NCBI RefSeq assembly: GCF_030160715.1
Contig: NZ_BSOW01000038.1
Span: 17,127 to 81,126 of the forward strand
Source: Bradyrhizobium iriomotense
Lineage (GTDB): Bacteria > Pseudomonadota > Alphaproteobacteria > Rhizobiales > Xanthobacteraceae
DNA: 64,000 nucleotides
Direction: 5' to 3'
Below the pieces are notes generated by a model. It saw only the letters and a list, made by a program, of their open reading frames with translations. It searched no databases and was not told the origin of the DNA. The position numbers and the translations under genes were made by a program. Positions 28,346-37,618 of the stretch are shown here, piece after piece (the stretch's first letter is position 1; each line of letters opens with the position of its first letter).

Positions 28346-28744
28346 CTATGTACCCGCAGATGGTCGCTTTGTCCTGCTGAGTGCATCCTGCAAACAGTCG
28401 GCAAGGCGTCGCCCCTGCAGGTCGATCGGCTTCTGAAGGAAGCAGACTGCTCCTGCGTTCATTGCCTTCGTTCTTACAGCGTCGTCCGGGTAGGCGGTTA
28501 CGAAAATGATGGGAATGTCGAAGCCAAGATGAGACAAATGCTCCTGTAGCTCGAGGCCGCTCATATTTGACATTTGGATATCCGCTATCAGACAGCGGGT
28601 TGTTTTCACCCATGATGACTGGAGATACGACTCAGCTGACGAAAATGAACGAACTTCCAGCCCGAGCGACTTCACGAGCTTTTCTATGGCCGTGCGAAAC
28701 AGATCGTCGTCATCTACGATCGATATGAGAGGATTCTCTGTCAA
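28346..28744 (-). CDS. stand-alone response regulator receiver
   Basis: About 132 residues, a single receiver. Acidic cluster VDDDD near residue 11, phospho-acceptor in CLIADIQM, conserved threonine in FVTAY and lysine in FLQKPID. No output domain. TTG at 28744 (LTENPLISIVDDDD) follows a GGA-containing site and gives a normal N-terminus; ATG at 28807 adds 21 unlikely residues. It converges on the giant kinase gene and likely receives phosphate from it (inference). Confidence 0.82.
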   Translation of the reverse strand: MTENPLISIVDDDDLFRTAIEKLVKSLGLEVRSFSSAESYLQSSWVKTTRCLIADIQMSNMSGLELQEHLSHLGFDIPIIFVTAYPDDAVRTKAMNAGAVCFLQKPIDLQGRRLADCLQDALSRTKRPSAGT

Positions 28745-28839
28745 CCGTTCATTCCACCACCGATAGATAAGCCACTGCCGCACGCCTAACCCGGCAGACA
28801 GTGCCACGGAGCGGCCCTGCTGGAAATACGACCTCGGTG

Positions 28840-29538
28840 TTAGTCTTCTCTTCGATCTTGCCCACGAATACCTAGCTTTTCAGCGATAAGCACCAGATCG
28901 GCCAGTGATTTTGTGCCCATCTTTCGCATGACATGGCCACGGTGAATCTTCACTGTCATTTCGCTTATGCCAATTCTGCCACCGACTTGCTTGTTCATGA
29001 GGCCCGCTGTCACCAGCGCCATGATCTCGCGTTCTCGAGGGGTCAGGGACTCAAATCGGGCTCGTATGTCCGAATCGGACTGCTCTTCGATACGACGCTC
29101 CCGATCGCGCTGAAGAGCCCCGGTCACTGCGTCAAGCATCTCCTGATCACGAAACGGCTTGGTCAGGAAGTCAACCGCGCCGGCTTTCATTGCCTTGACC
29201 GACATCGGAATGTCCCCGTGGCCGGTAATGAAGATAATGGGTATCTTTACTCCCATTCGAGTGAGTTCGGTTTGCAGATCAAACCCGCTCAGCCGAGGCA
29301 ATCTGACATCGAGGACGAGGCAGCTGGGGACGCTGGGGAGTGGATTTTCCAACAGATCTGTTGCGGATGCGAGCGCCTTTACACCTAATCCGACTGACCG
29401 AAACAAACTGCTAAGTGAGCCACGGGTAAGAGGGTCGTCATCGACCACGAACACGATCGAGTCCTCTCCAGCCGGGACTAAGGAACCAGAAGTCGCTCCT
29501 TTCACCATCGCCCGGGATCCGTTTTTCATATCACTCAA
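28840..29538 (-). CDS. FixJ-family response regulator
   Basis: 232 residues with receiver plus LuxR-type helix-turn-helix. The receiver shows VDDDP, the acceptor aspartate in CLVLDVRLP, T in ITGHGDIPM and K in FLTKPF. The output domain reads LTPREREIMALVTAGLMNKQ, then EMTVKIHRGHVMRKM. Cytoplasmic transcription factor. It lies upstream of the receiver-only gene on the same strand, and both face the giant kinase gene, suggesting one phosphorelay. Confidence 0.92.
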   Translation of the reverse strand: MSDMKNGSRAMVKGATSGSLVPAGEDSIVFVVDDDPLTRGSLSSLFRSVGLGVKALASATDLLENPLPSVPSCLVLDVRLPRLSGFDLQTELTRMGVKIPIIFITGHGDIPMSVKAMKAGAVDFLTKPFRDQEMLDAVTGALQRDRERRIEEQSDSDIRARFESLTPREREIMALVTAGLMNKQVGGRIGISEMTVKIHRGHVMRKMGTKSLADLVLIAEKLGIRGQDRRED

Positions 29539-30113
29539 GCCCCGGTATCAGGCTAAATAGGCTATGGTCCTGTGGCAAGATGCTTTCCCGCCCGCCCGGA
29601 CCCGCTTCCGATTCCAAACTCACAACACAAACACGTGATGAACCGGACATGGCCGCTTCCTCCGTAACCAACCAGACCTACGAAACCCGCAGCTGCTCTT
29701 CGAACGGGCCAGCAACCAACGCCACCCTTTGTATTGGGTGACGGGAACGTCGACAATCTTGAACGCGCAAAGGTCCGCCGCGACGAAAACCGAAAAATGC
29801 CTGCGCGGATGTCCGACCTCCGTTCCGTCGCGCGTTAAAGTTCAGGACCGGCTCTCAAGCAAGACGACCTCCAGTTCTGCCAAATTTGGTCAAAACGCAG
29901 CAACCCGGCTGAAGCAGTAGAGCTCGAAAAGCTCCAAGAAACGTCGTCAAGCGCATCGAAACCCCGGGTTATTGTCGGGCGGAACCGGCAACACCGGCCG
30001 ATGCATGAGGCGGCCGTGGCTGCGACATCTCGAACATGACTGGATAACGCCTACCGGCGACCGCGCCTTTGAGCCGCTCGGGCACAACCCAACAATACGG
30101 TTGGTGACAATCC
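29539..30113. promoter_or_regulatory. divergent region between two FixJ-like genes
   Basis: About 575 bases. Contains promoters for both divergent regulators. Short open frames on both strands are unsupported. Nothing else recognised. Confidence 0.35.
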
Positions 30114-30815
30114 ATGACCGATAAACGAACAACAATTGCTATTATCGACAGCGATGACTTGTTGCAGGCTCGATTGCAGGTCTTGATCGGAGCGGCGGGC
30201 CTGACCGCCAGTCTTTTCACATCCGCCGAAGAGTATTTGAGCAGCAACACATCTAAACTGGTCAATTGCATCGTTTTGGATGTTCCCTTGCCCGGCATGA
30301 GCGGTCTCGATCTCCAGTTCCGGCTGGCAAAGGCCAAACGCGAAACGCCCCTGGTTTTTCTTACCGCTCAAAACGACGTGAGGACGTCGGTTCGAGCGAT
30401 GAAAGCCGGTGCCGTGGACTTCCTTACCAAGCCCTTCATCGATGAGGAACTGCTCGACGCAGTGAAACGCGGTGTCGAGCGCGATCGCTCGGCACGATTG
30501 CAGAGCCAGACTTTGGATGTGCTCTATGGTCGGCTCACATCGCTTTCGCCTCGCGAGAGGGAGACGATGACGCTGCTGTCTTCAGGACAAAGTCCCAAGC
30601 AGATCGCGGAGCACCTGGGAGTCTGCACGCACACGGCTCGTGTTCACAGCAGCCGACTTATGGCCAAGATGGGGGCACGATCGATAGCCGATCTGGTGCG
30701 GATGGTGGACCGGCTGGGGATATGCGTGATGCGCGATGGATCACTATCGACACAAATGCAAAACACTACCATCTCCCGTCGTCCGGACGCCTCATCGCCC
30801 TCACACCCGGAGTAA
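30114..30815 (+). CDS. FixJ-family response regulator with C-terminal tail
   Basis: 233 residues. The receiver has IIDSDD, the acceptor aspartate in CIVLDVPLPGMSG and the lysine in FLTKPF. The LuxR domain is LSPRERETMTLLSSGQSPKQ, then CTHTARVHSSRLMAKM. A polar tail of about 29 residues (RDGSLSTQMQNT onward) follows the usual end of the family. A GGTGA site precedes the ATG. Divergent from the other FixJ-like gene; the cognate kinase is not certain. Confidence 0.88.
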   Translation: MTDKRTTIAIIDSDDLLQARLQVLIGAAGLTASLFTSAEEYLSSNTSKLVNCIVLDVPLPGMSGLDLQFRLAKAKRETPLVFLTAQNDVRTSVRAMKAGAVDFLTKPFIDEELLDAVKRGVERDRSARLQSQTLDVLYGRLTSLSPRERETMTLLSSGQSPKQIAEHLGVCTHTARVHSSRLMAKMGARSIADLVRMVDRLGICVMRDGSLSTQMQNTTISRRPDASSPSHPE

Positions 30816-31223
30816 CCTCTCCCGGCACAGTTGAATATGTCGTGCCATGGCCGGAGCCGCTCAAAACGCCGCGCTCGCCGCCAGCACGTCGGCCGACCGA
30901 TGATTTTACATCCCGACATTCCTCGTATCCGCGCGACGTGCGAGGCAATGCTAACGTGACAAGATCACCTCAACCGCAACAATCCAGGAATAGCAGGTGG
31001 CGGCGAATCCGCTCACGATAGGTCGACTCCACGAATGGTCGCACTGGACTGTCGTCGGGACAGGTCCGCGAGATCGCCATAGTGCGCGCTGCGCTGCTTG
31101 GTCTTGTTCTGGATTATGGACGGGACCGGTGGCACAGGCGCTAGATGCGCGCGGTAGCTTTTGTCTGCTCACAGAGTGACCTCAGAGCACATGGAATGTA
31201 GTCAACTATCCAAGGACGCCATC
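30816..31223. other. intergenic, no gene seen
   Basis: About 400 bases without supported coding sequence. It precedes the small secreted protein gene and should contain its promoter. Confidence 0.3.
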
Positions 31224-31484
31224 ATGCATTTACTCAGAGTGACTGTCCTATGCACTCTCACTTTCATATCGCCGGCCGTAATGGCCGAACCTCTCTCTGC
31301 CCAGCCTCCAGCGGCAGCCCCAGGGTCGGCAGAGAGTGTACGTGTACAGCCACGGGGCAGCGCCTTTGTTCCGAACTCCGCCGAGGACGATGCCGTACAA
31401 AAGCGCATTACGGACTTTAATGCGACGCAGAGGCTTCTGGACGCTTCGTTCGACAGAAGGCTAATCATCTGCCGTCGCTGTTGA
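31224..31484 (+). CDS. small secreted protein
   Basis: 86 residues starting MHLLRVTVLCTLTFISPAVM, a signal peptide with cleavage near AEPLSA, behind an AAGGA site. The mature protein is proline/alanine-rich, then helical (DAVQKRITDFNATQRLLDAS), ending with the cysteine pair CRRC. This ending is shared with periplasmic hypothetical proteins I recognise from Bradyrhizobium. Function unknown. Confidence 0.6.
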   Translation: MHLLRVTVLCTLTFISPAVMAEPLSAQPPAAAPGSAESVRVQPRGSAFVPNSAEDDAVQKRITDFNATQRLLDASFDRRLIICRRC

Positions 31485-31520
31485 CGAATCGTGTCGACAG
31501 TATCGTAGCGGGTGAACATT

Positions 31521-32210
<690 letters not shown>

Positions 32211-32221
32211 GTGAGGACGAG

Positions 32222-32890
32222 CTAGACGGTCAGGGATGGTTCGTCGCTGCTGGCAGATAGTCCGCCCTTTCGCAGAATGAAGTCAGCGATTTTATCGACG
32301 CCCTGCCCGCTCTTCAGATTAGAAAAAACGAACGGCCGCGTAGCTCGCATACGTCTGGCATCCAATTCCATAACCTGCAGATTGGCGCCCACCAAGGGAG
32401 CCAGATCGATCTTGTTGATCACGAGCAGATCCGATCGTGTTATACCGGGGCCGCCCTTGCGTGGAATCTTTTCGCCTGCGGCAACGTCGATCACATAGAT
32501 GGTAACGTCCGCAAGCTCGGGACTGAAGGTTGCCGCCAGATTGTCTCCACCGGACTCTACGAAACACAGCTCTGCTTGCGGGAATCTCAAATTCATGTCC
32601 GCGATCGCGGCGAGGTTCATGGAGGCGTCTTCGCGTATCGCGGTATGCGGGCAGCCGCCTGTCTCTACACCCATGATGCGCTCCGCCGGCAGTGCTTGCG
32701 CGCGGGTCAAGATGAGCTGATCTTCCTTCGTGTAGATGTCGTTGGTAATCACGTAGATTTCATAGAAATCCCGGAGATGCTTGCATAGCGCCTCGACCAG
32801 CGCCGTCTTGCCCGAACCGACTGGCCCTCCGATCCCGACGCGGAACGGACCGTGATGTGCCGGAGCCACTCTGCTTTCAATTGCCGTCAT
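32222..32890 (-). CDS. ureG: urease accessory GTPase UreG
   Basis: 222 residues. SIMIBI-class GTPase that drives nickel insertion into apo-urease. P-loop GPVGSGKT near residue 22, the metal-binding motif GGCPHTAIRED, switch region FVESGGDN and guanine specificity NKIDLAPLVGA are all present. There is little histidine at the N-terminus, so it has no built-in nickel store. The ATG overlaps the ureF stop by four bases. Last gene of the urease operon. Confidence 0.97.
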   Translation of the reverse strand: MTAIESRVAPAHHGPFRVGIGGPVGSGKTALVEALCKHLRDFYEIYVITNDIYTKEDQLILTRAQALPAERIMGVETGGCPHTAIREDASMNLAAIADMNLRFPQAELCFVESGGDNLAATFSPELADVTIYVIDVAAGEKIPRKGGPGITRSDLLVINKIDLAPLVGANLQVMELDARRMRATRPFVFSNLKSGQGVDKIADFILRKGGLSASSDEPSLTV

Positions 32891-33585
32891 GACCGGAACA
32901 ACCTTGTGTATTGGGTTTCATGGGCAATGGAGGCGAGCTCAACCATGAATCCCGCGGAGCCCAGATCGTCGAGCGTGGCGCGGCCGCCTTGCGCGCTGGA
33001 CCACAAGACCGCGTCTTCAAGCGCGGCGATGGCGAGTTGACCGTCGGTCTGCCCGAGGGGGATCAACTTCACGCCGGCGAGTACGAGATTGGCGACGTAG
33101 CTGTGCAGAAATGCCGGCAACGCCGCGCGCACCTGGATTCGTTCGGCTGCCGACCGAGCACCCAGGACAACGGCCAGGACCGGCTGACAGTTCATTTCCA
33201 GGAACGAGTCCAGGACAGGATGGGGCCAGACCTGGCGAAGTGTGGTGAGGCAAGCGGTCGCCTGTTGGGATGATTCAAGCGCGAATTCCGATGTCCCACG
33301 GAAAGCAGCCGCCAGTTCCGCGACGCGCGTCAATCCAGCGTGGTTGCTCGCGATCACGCACCGACATGCCTCGCTGAAGAAGATCGCCTCATTGCGCCCG
33401 GAACCGTAGCAAAGATCGGCCTCAAGCCAGTCAACCAGGCTCGAGCGGTCGTGGATGTCGCCGGCTTCGACTGCCCATTCGAGACCATGCGAATAGCTGT
33501 ACGCTCCGCTCGGGAATGAGGGCGACAGCCAGCCCTGCAGACGCACGAATGCTCGAGGCGAGTACGGCAGGTCTTCAGCAGTCAT
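32887..33585 (-). CDS. ureF: urease accessory protein UreF
   Basis: 232 residues. UreF links UreD-bound urease to UreG and acts as its GTPase-activating partner. Family landmarks: WLSPSFPSGAYSYSHGLE near residue 17, a central helical bundle, and the C-terminal tail HETQYTRLFRS. ATG at 33585 follows GGAGG; the frame is open to 33795 only because it shadows ureC. It begins 37 bases after ureC, leaving no room for ureE. Confidence 0.95.
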   Translation of the reverse strand: MTAEDLPYSPRAFVRLQGWLSPSFPSGAYSYSHGLEWAVEAGDIHDRSSLVDWLEADLCYGSGRNEAIFFSEACRCVIASNHAGLTRVAELAAAFRGTSEFALESSQQATACLTTLRQVWPHPVLDSFLEMNCQPVLAVVLGARSAAERIQVRAALPAFLHSYVANLVLAGVKLIPLGQTDGQLAIAALEDAVLWSSAQGGRATLDDLGSAGFMVELASIAHETQYTRLFRS

Positions 33586-33622
33586 AGATCCTCCAACTGC
33601 AGATCCGATAGCACCGCGCTCA

Positions 33623-35326
33623 TCAGTACATGAAGTAGCGTTGAGCCATTGGGACCACTCTTGCCGGAGGACAAGTGAGCAGCCGGCCGTCTGCTCGCAC
33701 CTCGTAGGTTTCAGAATCGACCTCGATATGAGGAATGGCGTTGTTGAGAACCATCGAATGCTTGCCGATCGTTCGCGTGTTCGAAACCGGAACAACCTGC
33801 TTCGTCAGTCCGAGCTGCCGCGTCTTTTCCAGCGAAGCCTGGCTGACAAAGGTCATCGAGCTTCTGCCGACGGAGCGGCCGAATGCGCCGAACATCGGTC
33901 GATAGTACTCGGGCTGGGGAGTCGGAATGGAAGCATTGGGGTCACCCATGATGGCGGCAGCAATCATGCCCGACTTGAGAACCATGTCGGGCTTTACGCC
34001 GAAAAAGGCCGGATCCCAGATGACGATGTCAGCGATCTTGCCCACTTCGATCGAGCCGACATAGCCGGCAATGCCCTGAGCAATCGCAGGATTGATGGTG
34101 TATTTCGCAACGTAACGCCGAGCTCTGAAGTTATCGTTCTGACCATTCTCCTCGGATAGTCTTCCAAACTGCTTTTTCATCTTGTCCGCGGTCTGCCACA
34201 TGCGCGTGATCACCTCAGCAACGCGCCCCATCGCCTGGCTGTCGGATGACACGATCGAAAAGGCTCCCAGGTCGTGCAGAATGTCTTCGGCGGCAATCGT
34301 CTCCTTACGGATGCGGCTTTCCGCGAAGGCGACGTCTTCCGGAATACGACGGTCGAGATGATGCGTAACCATCAGCATATCGAGCGCTTCATCAAGGGTA
34401 TTTACCGTGTAAGGCCGCGTGGGATTGGTCGAGGCCGGAATCACATTTCGCTCGCCGCACACCTTGATGATATCAGGCGCATGTCCACCTCCCGCGCCTT
34501 CCGTGTGAAACGTATGGATCGTCCTGCCCTTGAATGCGGCGACTGTATTCTCCACGAAGCCCCCTTCGTTCAGGGAATCGGTATGGATCATGACCTGCAC
34601 ATCCATGTCGTCTGCGACGGAAAGACAGCAATCAATAGCAGCGGGAGTCGCGCCCCAATCTTCATGCAACTTCAGACCACATACCCCGGCTTCGATCTGC
34701 TCGACGATACCGGCGGGCCGGCTTGCGTTGCCCTTGCCGAAAAGGCCGAGGTTCATCGGGAAAGCATCGGCCGCCTCGAGCATGCGCTGGATGTGCCAGG
34801 GCCCCGGTGTGCACGTGGTGGCTGTCGTCCCGGCCGCGGGTCCTGTCCCTCCCCCCATCATGGTCGTCACGCCGGAATAGAGCGCCTCGTCGATCTGCTG
34901 CGGACAGATGAAATGGATGTGCGTATCGATCCCACCGGCGGTGATGATCTTGCCTTCTCCTGCGATGATCTCGGTGCCAGGCCCAATGATTATGTCCACA
35001 TGAGACTGCACATCGGGATTGCCGGCCTTGCCGATCACGGCAATCAGCCCATCCCTTACAGCGATGTCGGCTTTCACGATGCCCCAATGGTCGAGTATCA
35101 GGGCGTTCGTGATGACGGTGTCGACGGCCCCCTCGCTGCGTGATCGCTGCGACTGGCCCATACCGTCGCGGATGACCTTTCCGCCGCCGAATTTGACCTC
35201 CTCCCCGTAAATCGTGAAATCCTTCTCCACCTCGATGAGCAGATCGGTATCTGCAAGGCGAACCTTGTCTCCAACGGTCGGACCAAACATCTGCGCATAG
35301 GCTGCGCGGCCAAATGTATAGGGCAT
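33623..35326 (-). CDS. ureC: urease alpha subunit UreC
   Basis: 567 residues, full length, the catalytic subunit hydrolysing urea to ammonia and carbamate. Nickel ligands are visible: GIDTHIHF, the carbamylated lysine in GLKLHEDWG, MIHTDSLNE and GAGGGHAPD. The mobile-flap region reads MLMVTHHLDRR: the conserved cysteine of MVCHHL (Cys319 in Klebsiella numbering) is threonine here, at residue 321 (codon 34364-34366). The flap histidine is kept. It starts 12 bases after ureB. Cytoplasmic, assembled with UreA and UreB. Confidence 0.98.
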   Translation of the reverse strand: MPYTFGRAAYAQMFGPTVGDKVRLADTDLLIEVEKDFTIYGEEVKFGGGKVIRDGMGQSQRSRSEGAVDTVITNALILDHWGIVKADIAVRDGLIAVIGKAGNPDVQSHVDIIIGPGTEIIAGEGKIITAGGIDTHIHFICPQQIDEALYSGVTTMMGGGTGPAAGTTATTCTPGPWHIQRMLEAADAFPMNLGLFGKGNASRPAGIVEQIEAGVCGLKLHEDWGATPAAIDCCLSVADDMDVQVMIHTDSLNEGGFVENTVAAFKGRTIHTFHTEGAGGGHAPDIIKVCGERNVIPASTNPTRPYTVNTLDEALDMLMVTHHLDRRIPEDVAFAESRIRKETIAAEDILHDLGAFSIVSSDSQAMGRVAEVITRMWQTADKMKKQFGRLSEENGQNDNFRARRYVAKYTINPAIAQGIAGYVGSIEVGKIADIVIWDPAFFGVKPDMVLKSGMIAAAIMGDPNASIPTPQPEYYRPMFGAFGRSVGRSSMTFVSQASLEKTRQLGLTKQVVPVSNTRTIGKHSMVLNNAIPHIEVDSETYEVRADGRLLTCPPARVVPMAQRYFMY

Positions 35327-35338
35327 CCAGGTTTGCCT

Positions 35339-35680
35339 TTATTTGCTGCTTGCGGACGCTGCACCGCCGACCGGCGGTAAAGGCCCCATGACGGCGCCCG
35401 AAAAGCCATAAACGAGGCGAGCTCCGCCATACGGGATCAAGGAAATCTCCCGCGACTGGCCAGGTTCGAACCTTACGGCAGTCCCTGCTGGAATATCGAG
35501 GCGATGGCCCAGGACAGCCTCTCGGTCGAATGCGAGGGCCTCGTTTGCTTCGGCGAAATGGTAGTGACTGCCGACCTGAACCGGCCGATCCCCGGTATTT
35601 GCGACCTTGACCGAGACGGCGGCCTTGTCCTTGTTGAGGACGATATCACCTGCGCCTGGAATAACCTCGCCGGGAATCAT
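35339..35680 (-). CDS. ureB: urease beta subunit UreB
   Basis: 113 residues starting MIPGEVIPGAGDIVLNKDK. Hallmarks VGSHYHFAEANEALAFDRE and LDIPAGTAVRFEPGQSREI identify UreB, a structural subunit of the urease trimer. The ATG overlaps the stop of the upstream ureJ gene by four bases. The open frame continues far upstream but only as a shadow of ureJ. Confidence 0.96.
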   Translation of the reverse strand: MIPGEVIPGAGDIVLNKDKAAVSVKVANTGDRPVQVGSHYHFAEANEALAFDREAVLGHRLDIPAGTAVRFEPGQSREISLIPYGGARLVYGFSGAVMGPLPPVGGAASASSK

Positions 35681-36255
35681 GCCAGCCCTCCAAGTAGAGA
35701 CAACCCGATGAGAGCAGCGCATCCACCTGCTGTTCGCACCACGACCGTTCCGGGCAGGCTCCCTGCGCAGAAACCGGTTCCCATGCCAACGAAAAGGAGC
35801 ACCGCGGTCGCCAACGTGAAACCTGCCGCATAAGGAACGAGCTTCGCCGCCGCGGCTTCGGTCCCGTGAGCATGCCCATGGAAGAATGCAAGGATGCCGA
35901 TCGCCGAGATCCCGGGCATGACCGACACCCGTACTTCGAGAGCGATGAAGGCTCCGAGCAGGACCACGGAGAGGCAAATGGCCGCTTCGACGAAGCTGAT
36001 TTGCAGGCCCGCGCTCGCCGCTGCAAAGCCACCCAACATTGCTGCCCCAAATGTCACAGGCCATGCGATGATGGCACGGCCACCCGCAAGCACACTCCAG
36101 AGTCCGACCAAAGTGATTGCAATGAGATGATCCGCGCCGCCAAAGGGATGCGCAAATCCAGCGCCGAACGAATCGGTCGGTCCCACCGCGGTATGCGCGA
36201 GGGCCGGCGCGGTGAGCGCCCCGAACAACACCATGCCAATAAAGATCAAGCGCAT
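35677..36255 (-). CDS. ureJ: HupE/UreJ family membrane protein, putative nickel permease
   Basis: 192 residues with a leader MRLIFIGMVLFGALTAPALA, the family signature HPFGGADHL near residue 36, five further hydrophobic helices and a second histidine cluster FFHGHAHG. HupE/UreJ proteins are linked to nickel uptake for hydrogenase or urease. An AGGAG site precedes the ATG. It is embedded between ureA and ureB, overlapping ureB by four bases. Confidence 0.92.
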   Translation of the reverse strand: MRLIFIGMVLFGALTAPALAHTAVGPTDSFGAGFAHPFGGADHLIAITLVGLWSVLAGGRAIIAWPVTFGAAMLGGFAAASAGLQISFVEAAICLSVVLLGAFIALEVRVSVMPGISAIGILAFFHGHAHGTEAAAAKLVPYAAGFTLATAVLLFVGMGTGFCAGSLPGTVVVRTAGGCAALIGLSLLGGLA

Positions 36256-36264
36256 CGGTCACTC

Positions 36265-36567
36265 CTATCGAATGGGGTTGTGCACCGGCACAAGCTTCGT
36301 CCCGTCAGGAAACGTAGCCTCCACCTGGATTTCGCGTATCATTTCCGGAATGCCCTCCATGACCTGGTCTCGAGTGAGGACCCGTCCGCTCTCGGACATC
36401 AGCTCAGCAACTGATTTCCCGTCGCGAGCGCCCTCCATGATGAAGTCCGCAATCAGCGCGATGCTTTCGGGATAGTTCAGCCTCAGGCCTCTGGTGAGCC
36501 TGCCTCGCGCGACCATCGCCGCGAGAGCGATCATCAGCTTGTCCCTTTCCCGTGGGGTTAGATTCAA
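36265..36567 (-). CDS. ureA: urease gamma subunit UreA
   Basis: 100 residues with the UreA landmarks LTPRERDKLMIALAAMVARG, GLRLNYPESIALI and the C-terminus VHNPIR. The start is TTG at 36567 behind GGAGGAAG, which gives exactly the family length; upstream codons have no UreA similarity. Structural subunit bound to UreC. Confidence 0.95.
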   Translation of the reverse strand: MNLTPRERDKLMIALAAMVARGRLTRGLRLNYPESIALIADFIMEGARDGKSVAELMSESGRVLTRDQVMEGIPEMIREIQVEATFPDGTKLVPVHNPIR

Positions 36568-36592
36568 AGCTGTCTTCCTCCAACGACGCCGG

Positions 36593-37504
36593 TTAACACG
36601 ACCACATCTTCGGCACTCCGAAGGGTCCCGGCCCGAGCTCCAGGCTGAATCGATCAAGCAGGCTGCGAAGTCCTTGTTTGAGGTCAGCGCCGGCCTCTGC
36701 GGCTACTCTCACAACAATGATCGCGCCGACGATTGTTGCTGCGCACTGACAATCAAGCGAAGCTGCTATCTCACGCAGGATTCCCAGTCGCGCGTCCAGG
36801 CGCGGGCCGAAATAGATCAGCGTTCCGGTGGCCTTCCACCCGGAGAGCAATGCTCTTCTATGTAGATGCGCAAACGTCTCGTCTGCGACAAGAAAGCCGT
36901 CGGCCCACACAAGACGACCATTCAGCCTGATACGCCAACTGTCCAAGATGTACCCGCTGAGGACTTCTTCTCCACTCTCAATGCGACCGAGGACCAGCCA
37001 CTCGAGTGCGATAATTTCAGCTCCAGGGGAAAGATCGATCTCTGTTTGGCGGACAATGCGCGCCCCGTTGAAGACAATCGTCTCTTGCGGAATCCAGGCA
37101 AGCCTTGCGCTGTCGAACACCTTTAGCCTGGTCGAGATTCGCGCAGGCCGATCCAAGGCGCGATAGATTTTCTCAGCCGCCTGCGTCGTGACCGAGACCG
37201 ATGCATGGTCGAGCGCGGCCACTTCGATTTCGAGGCGGTCTCCGCCGGCGACGCCACCGGAGGCGTTTATAATGACGACCTCCTTGCAAGGGTGATCATC
37301 GATCTTCGGAAGCATGAGGCTTATGGGAAACTTCTGATAGATGTCCGCGATCCGGGTGCCGGTCCCCTCGCTTGCGAGCACAAGGCGGCCGGAACCACTG
37401 GCGCGCTCGAGATCAACATCGCGAATGTCTTCCTTAGACGGGCCCTCTCCTCCGGGCGCCCCCGTCTCTTCTCGATGACCGAGCTGGTGCGTCGTTTCAA
37501 GCAT
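36593..37504 (-). CDS. ureD: urease accessory protein UreD
   Basis: 303 residues. UreD (UreH) is the scaffold that binds apo-urease and recruits UreF and UreG. Family features: INASGGVAGGDRLEIEV, VSVTTQAAEKIYRA, and WIPQETIVFNGAR. ATG at 37504 is chosen; the earlier frame from 37585 reads a cysteine-rich non-family stretch. First gene of the operon ureD-A-J-B-C-F-G. The 65 bases before it include the end-hairpin of the upstream operon. Confidence 0.93.
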   Translation of the reverse strand: MLETTHQLGHREETGAPGGEGPSKEDIRDVDLERASGSGRLVLASEGTGTRIADIYQKFPISLMLPKIDDHPCKEVVIINASGGVAGGDRLEIEVAALDHASVSVTTQAAEKIYRALDRPARISTRLKVFDSARLAWIPQETIVFNGARIVRQTEIDLSPGAEIIALEWLVLGRIESGEEVLSGYILDSWRIRLNGRLVWADGFLVADETFAHLHRRALLSGWKATGTLIYFGPRLDARLGILREIAASLDCQCAATIVGAIIVVRVAAEAGADLKQGLRSLLDRFSLELGPGPFGVPKMWSC

Positions 37505-37569
37505 CCGTTCGAGGCCTGTGATGGGTTGGCACGTTGAGCAGGATTTACACGTCGGGCTGACAAGAAGCT

Positions 37570-37597
37570 GGGCGTGACATCTCACCTCGTCACGCCC
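37570..37597 (-). terminator. hairpin terminator after beta-propeller gene
   Basis: A perfect nine-base-pair stem GGGCGTGAC/GTCACGCCC with a ten-base loop, followed on the minus strand by a weak T-rich stretch (cttcttgt). It separates the P460/propeller operon from the urease operon. Confidence 0.65.
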
Positions 37598-37618
37598 AAC
37601 TCCGTCTCTGTGATGAAA

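Noticed and set aside
29650..29930. Plus-strand frames upstream of the FixJ-like gene as a small CDS
   Set aside because: No ribosome site, broken frames and no recognisable motif.
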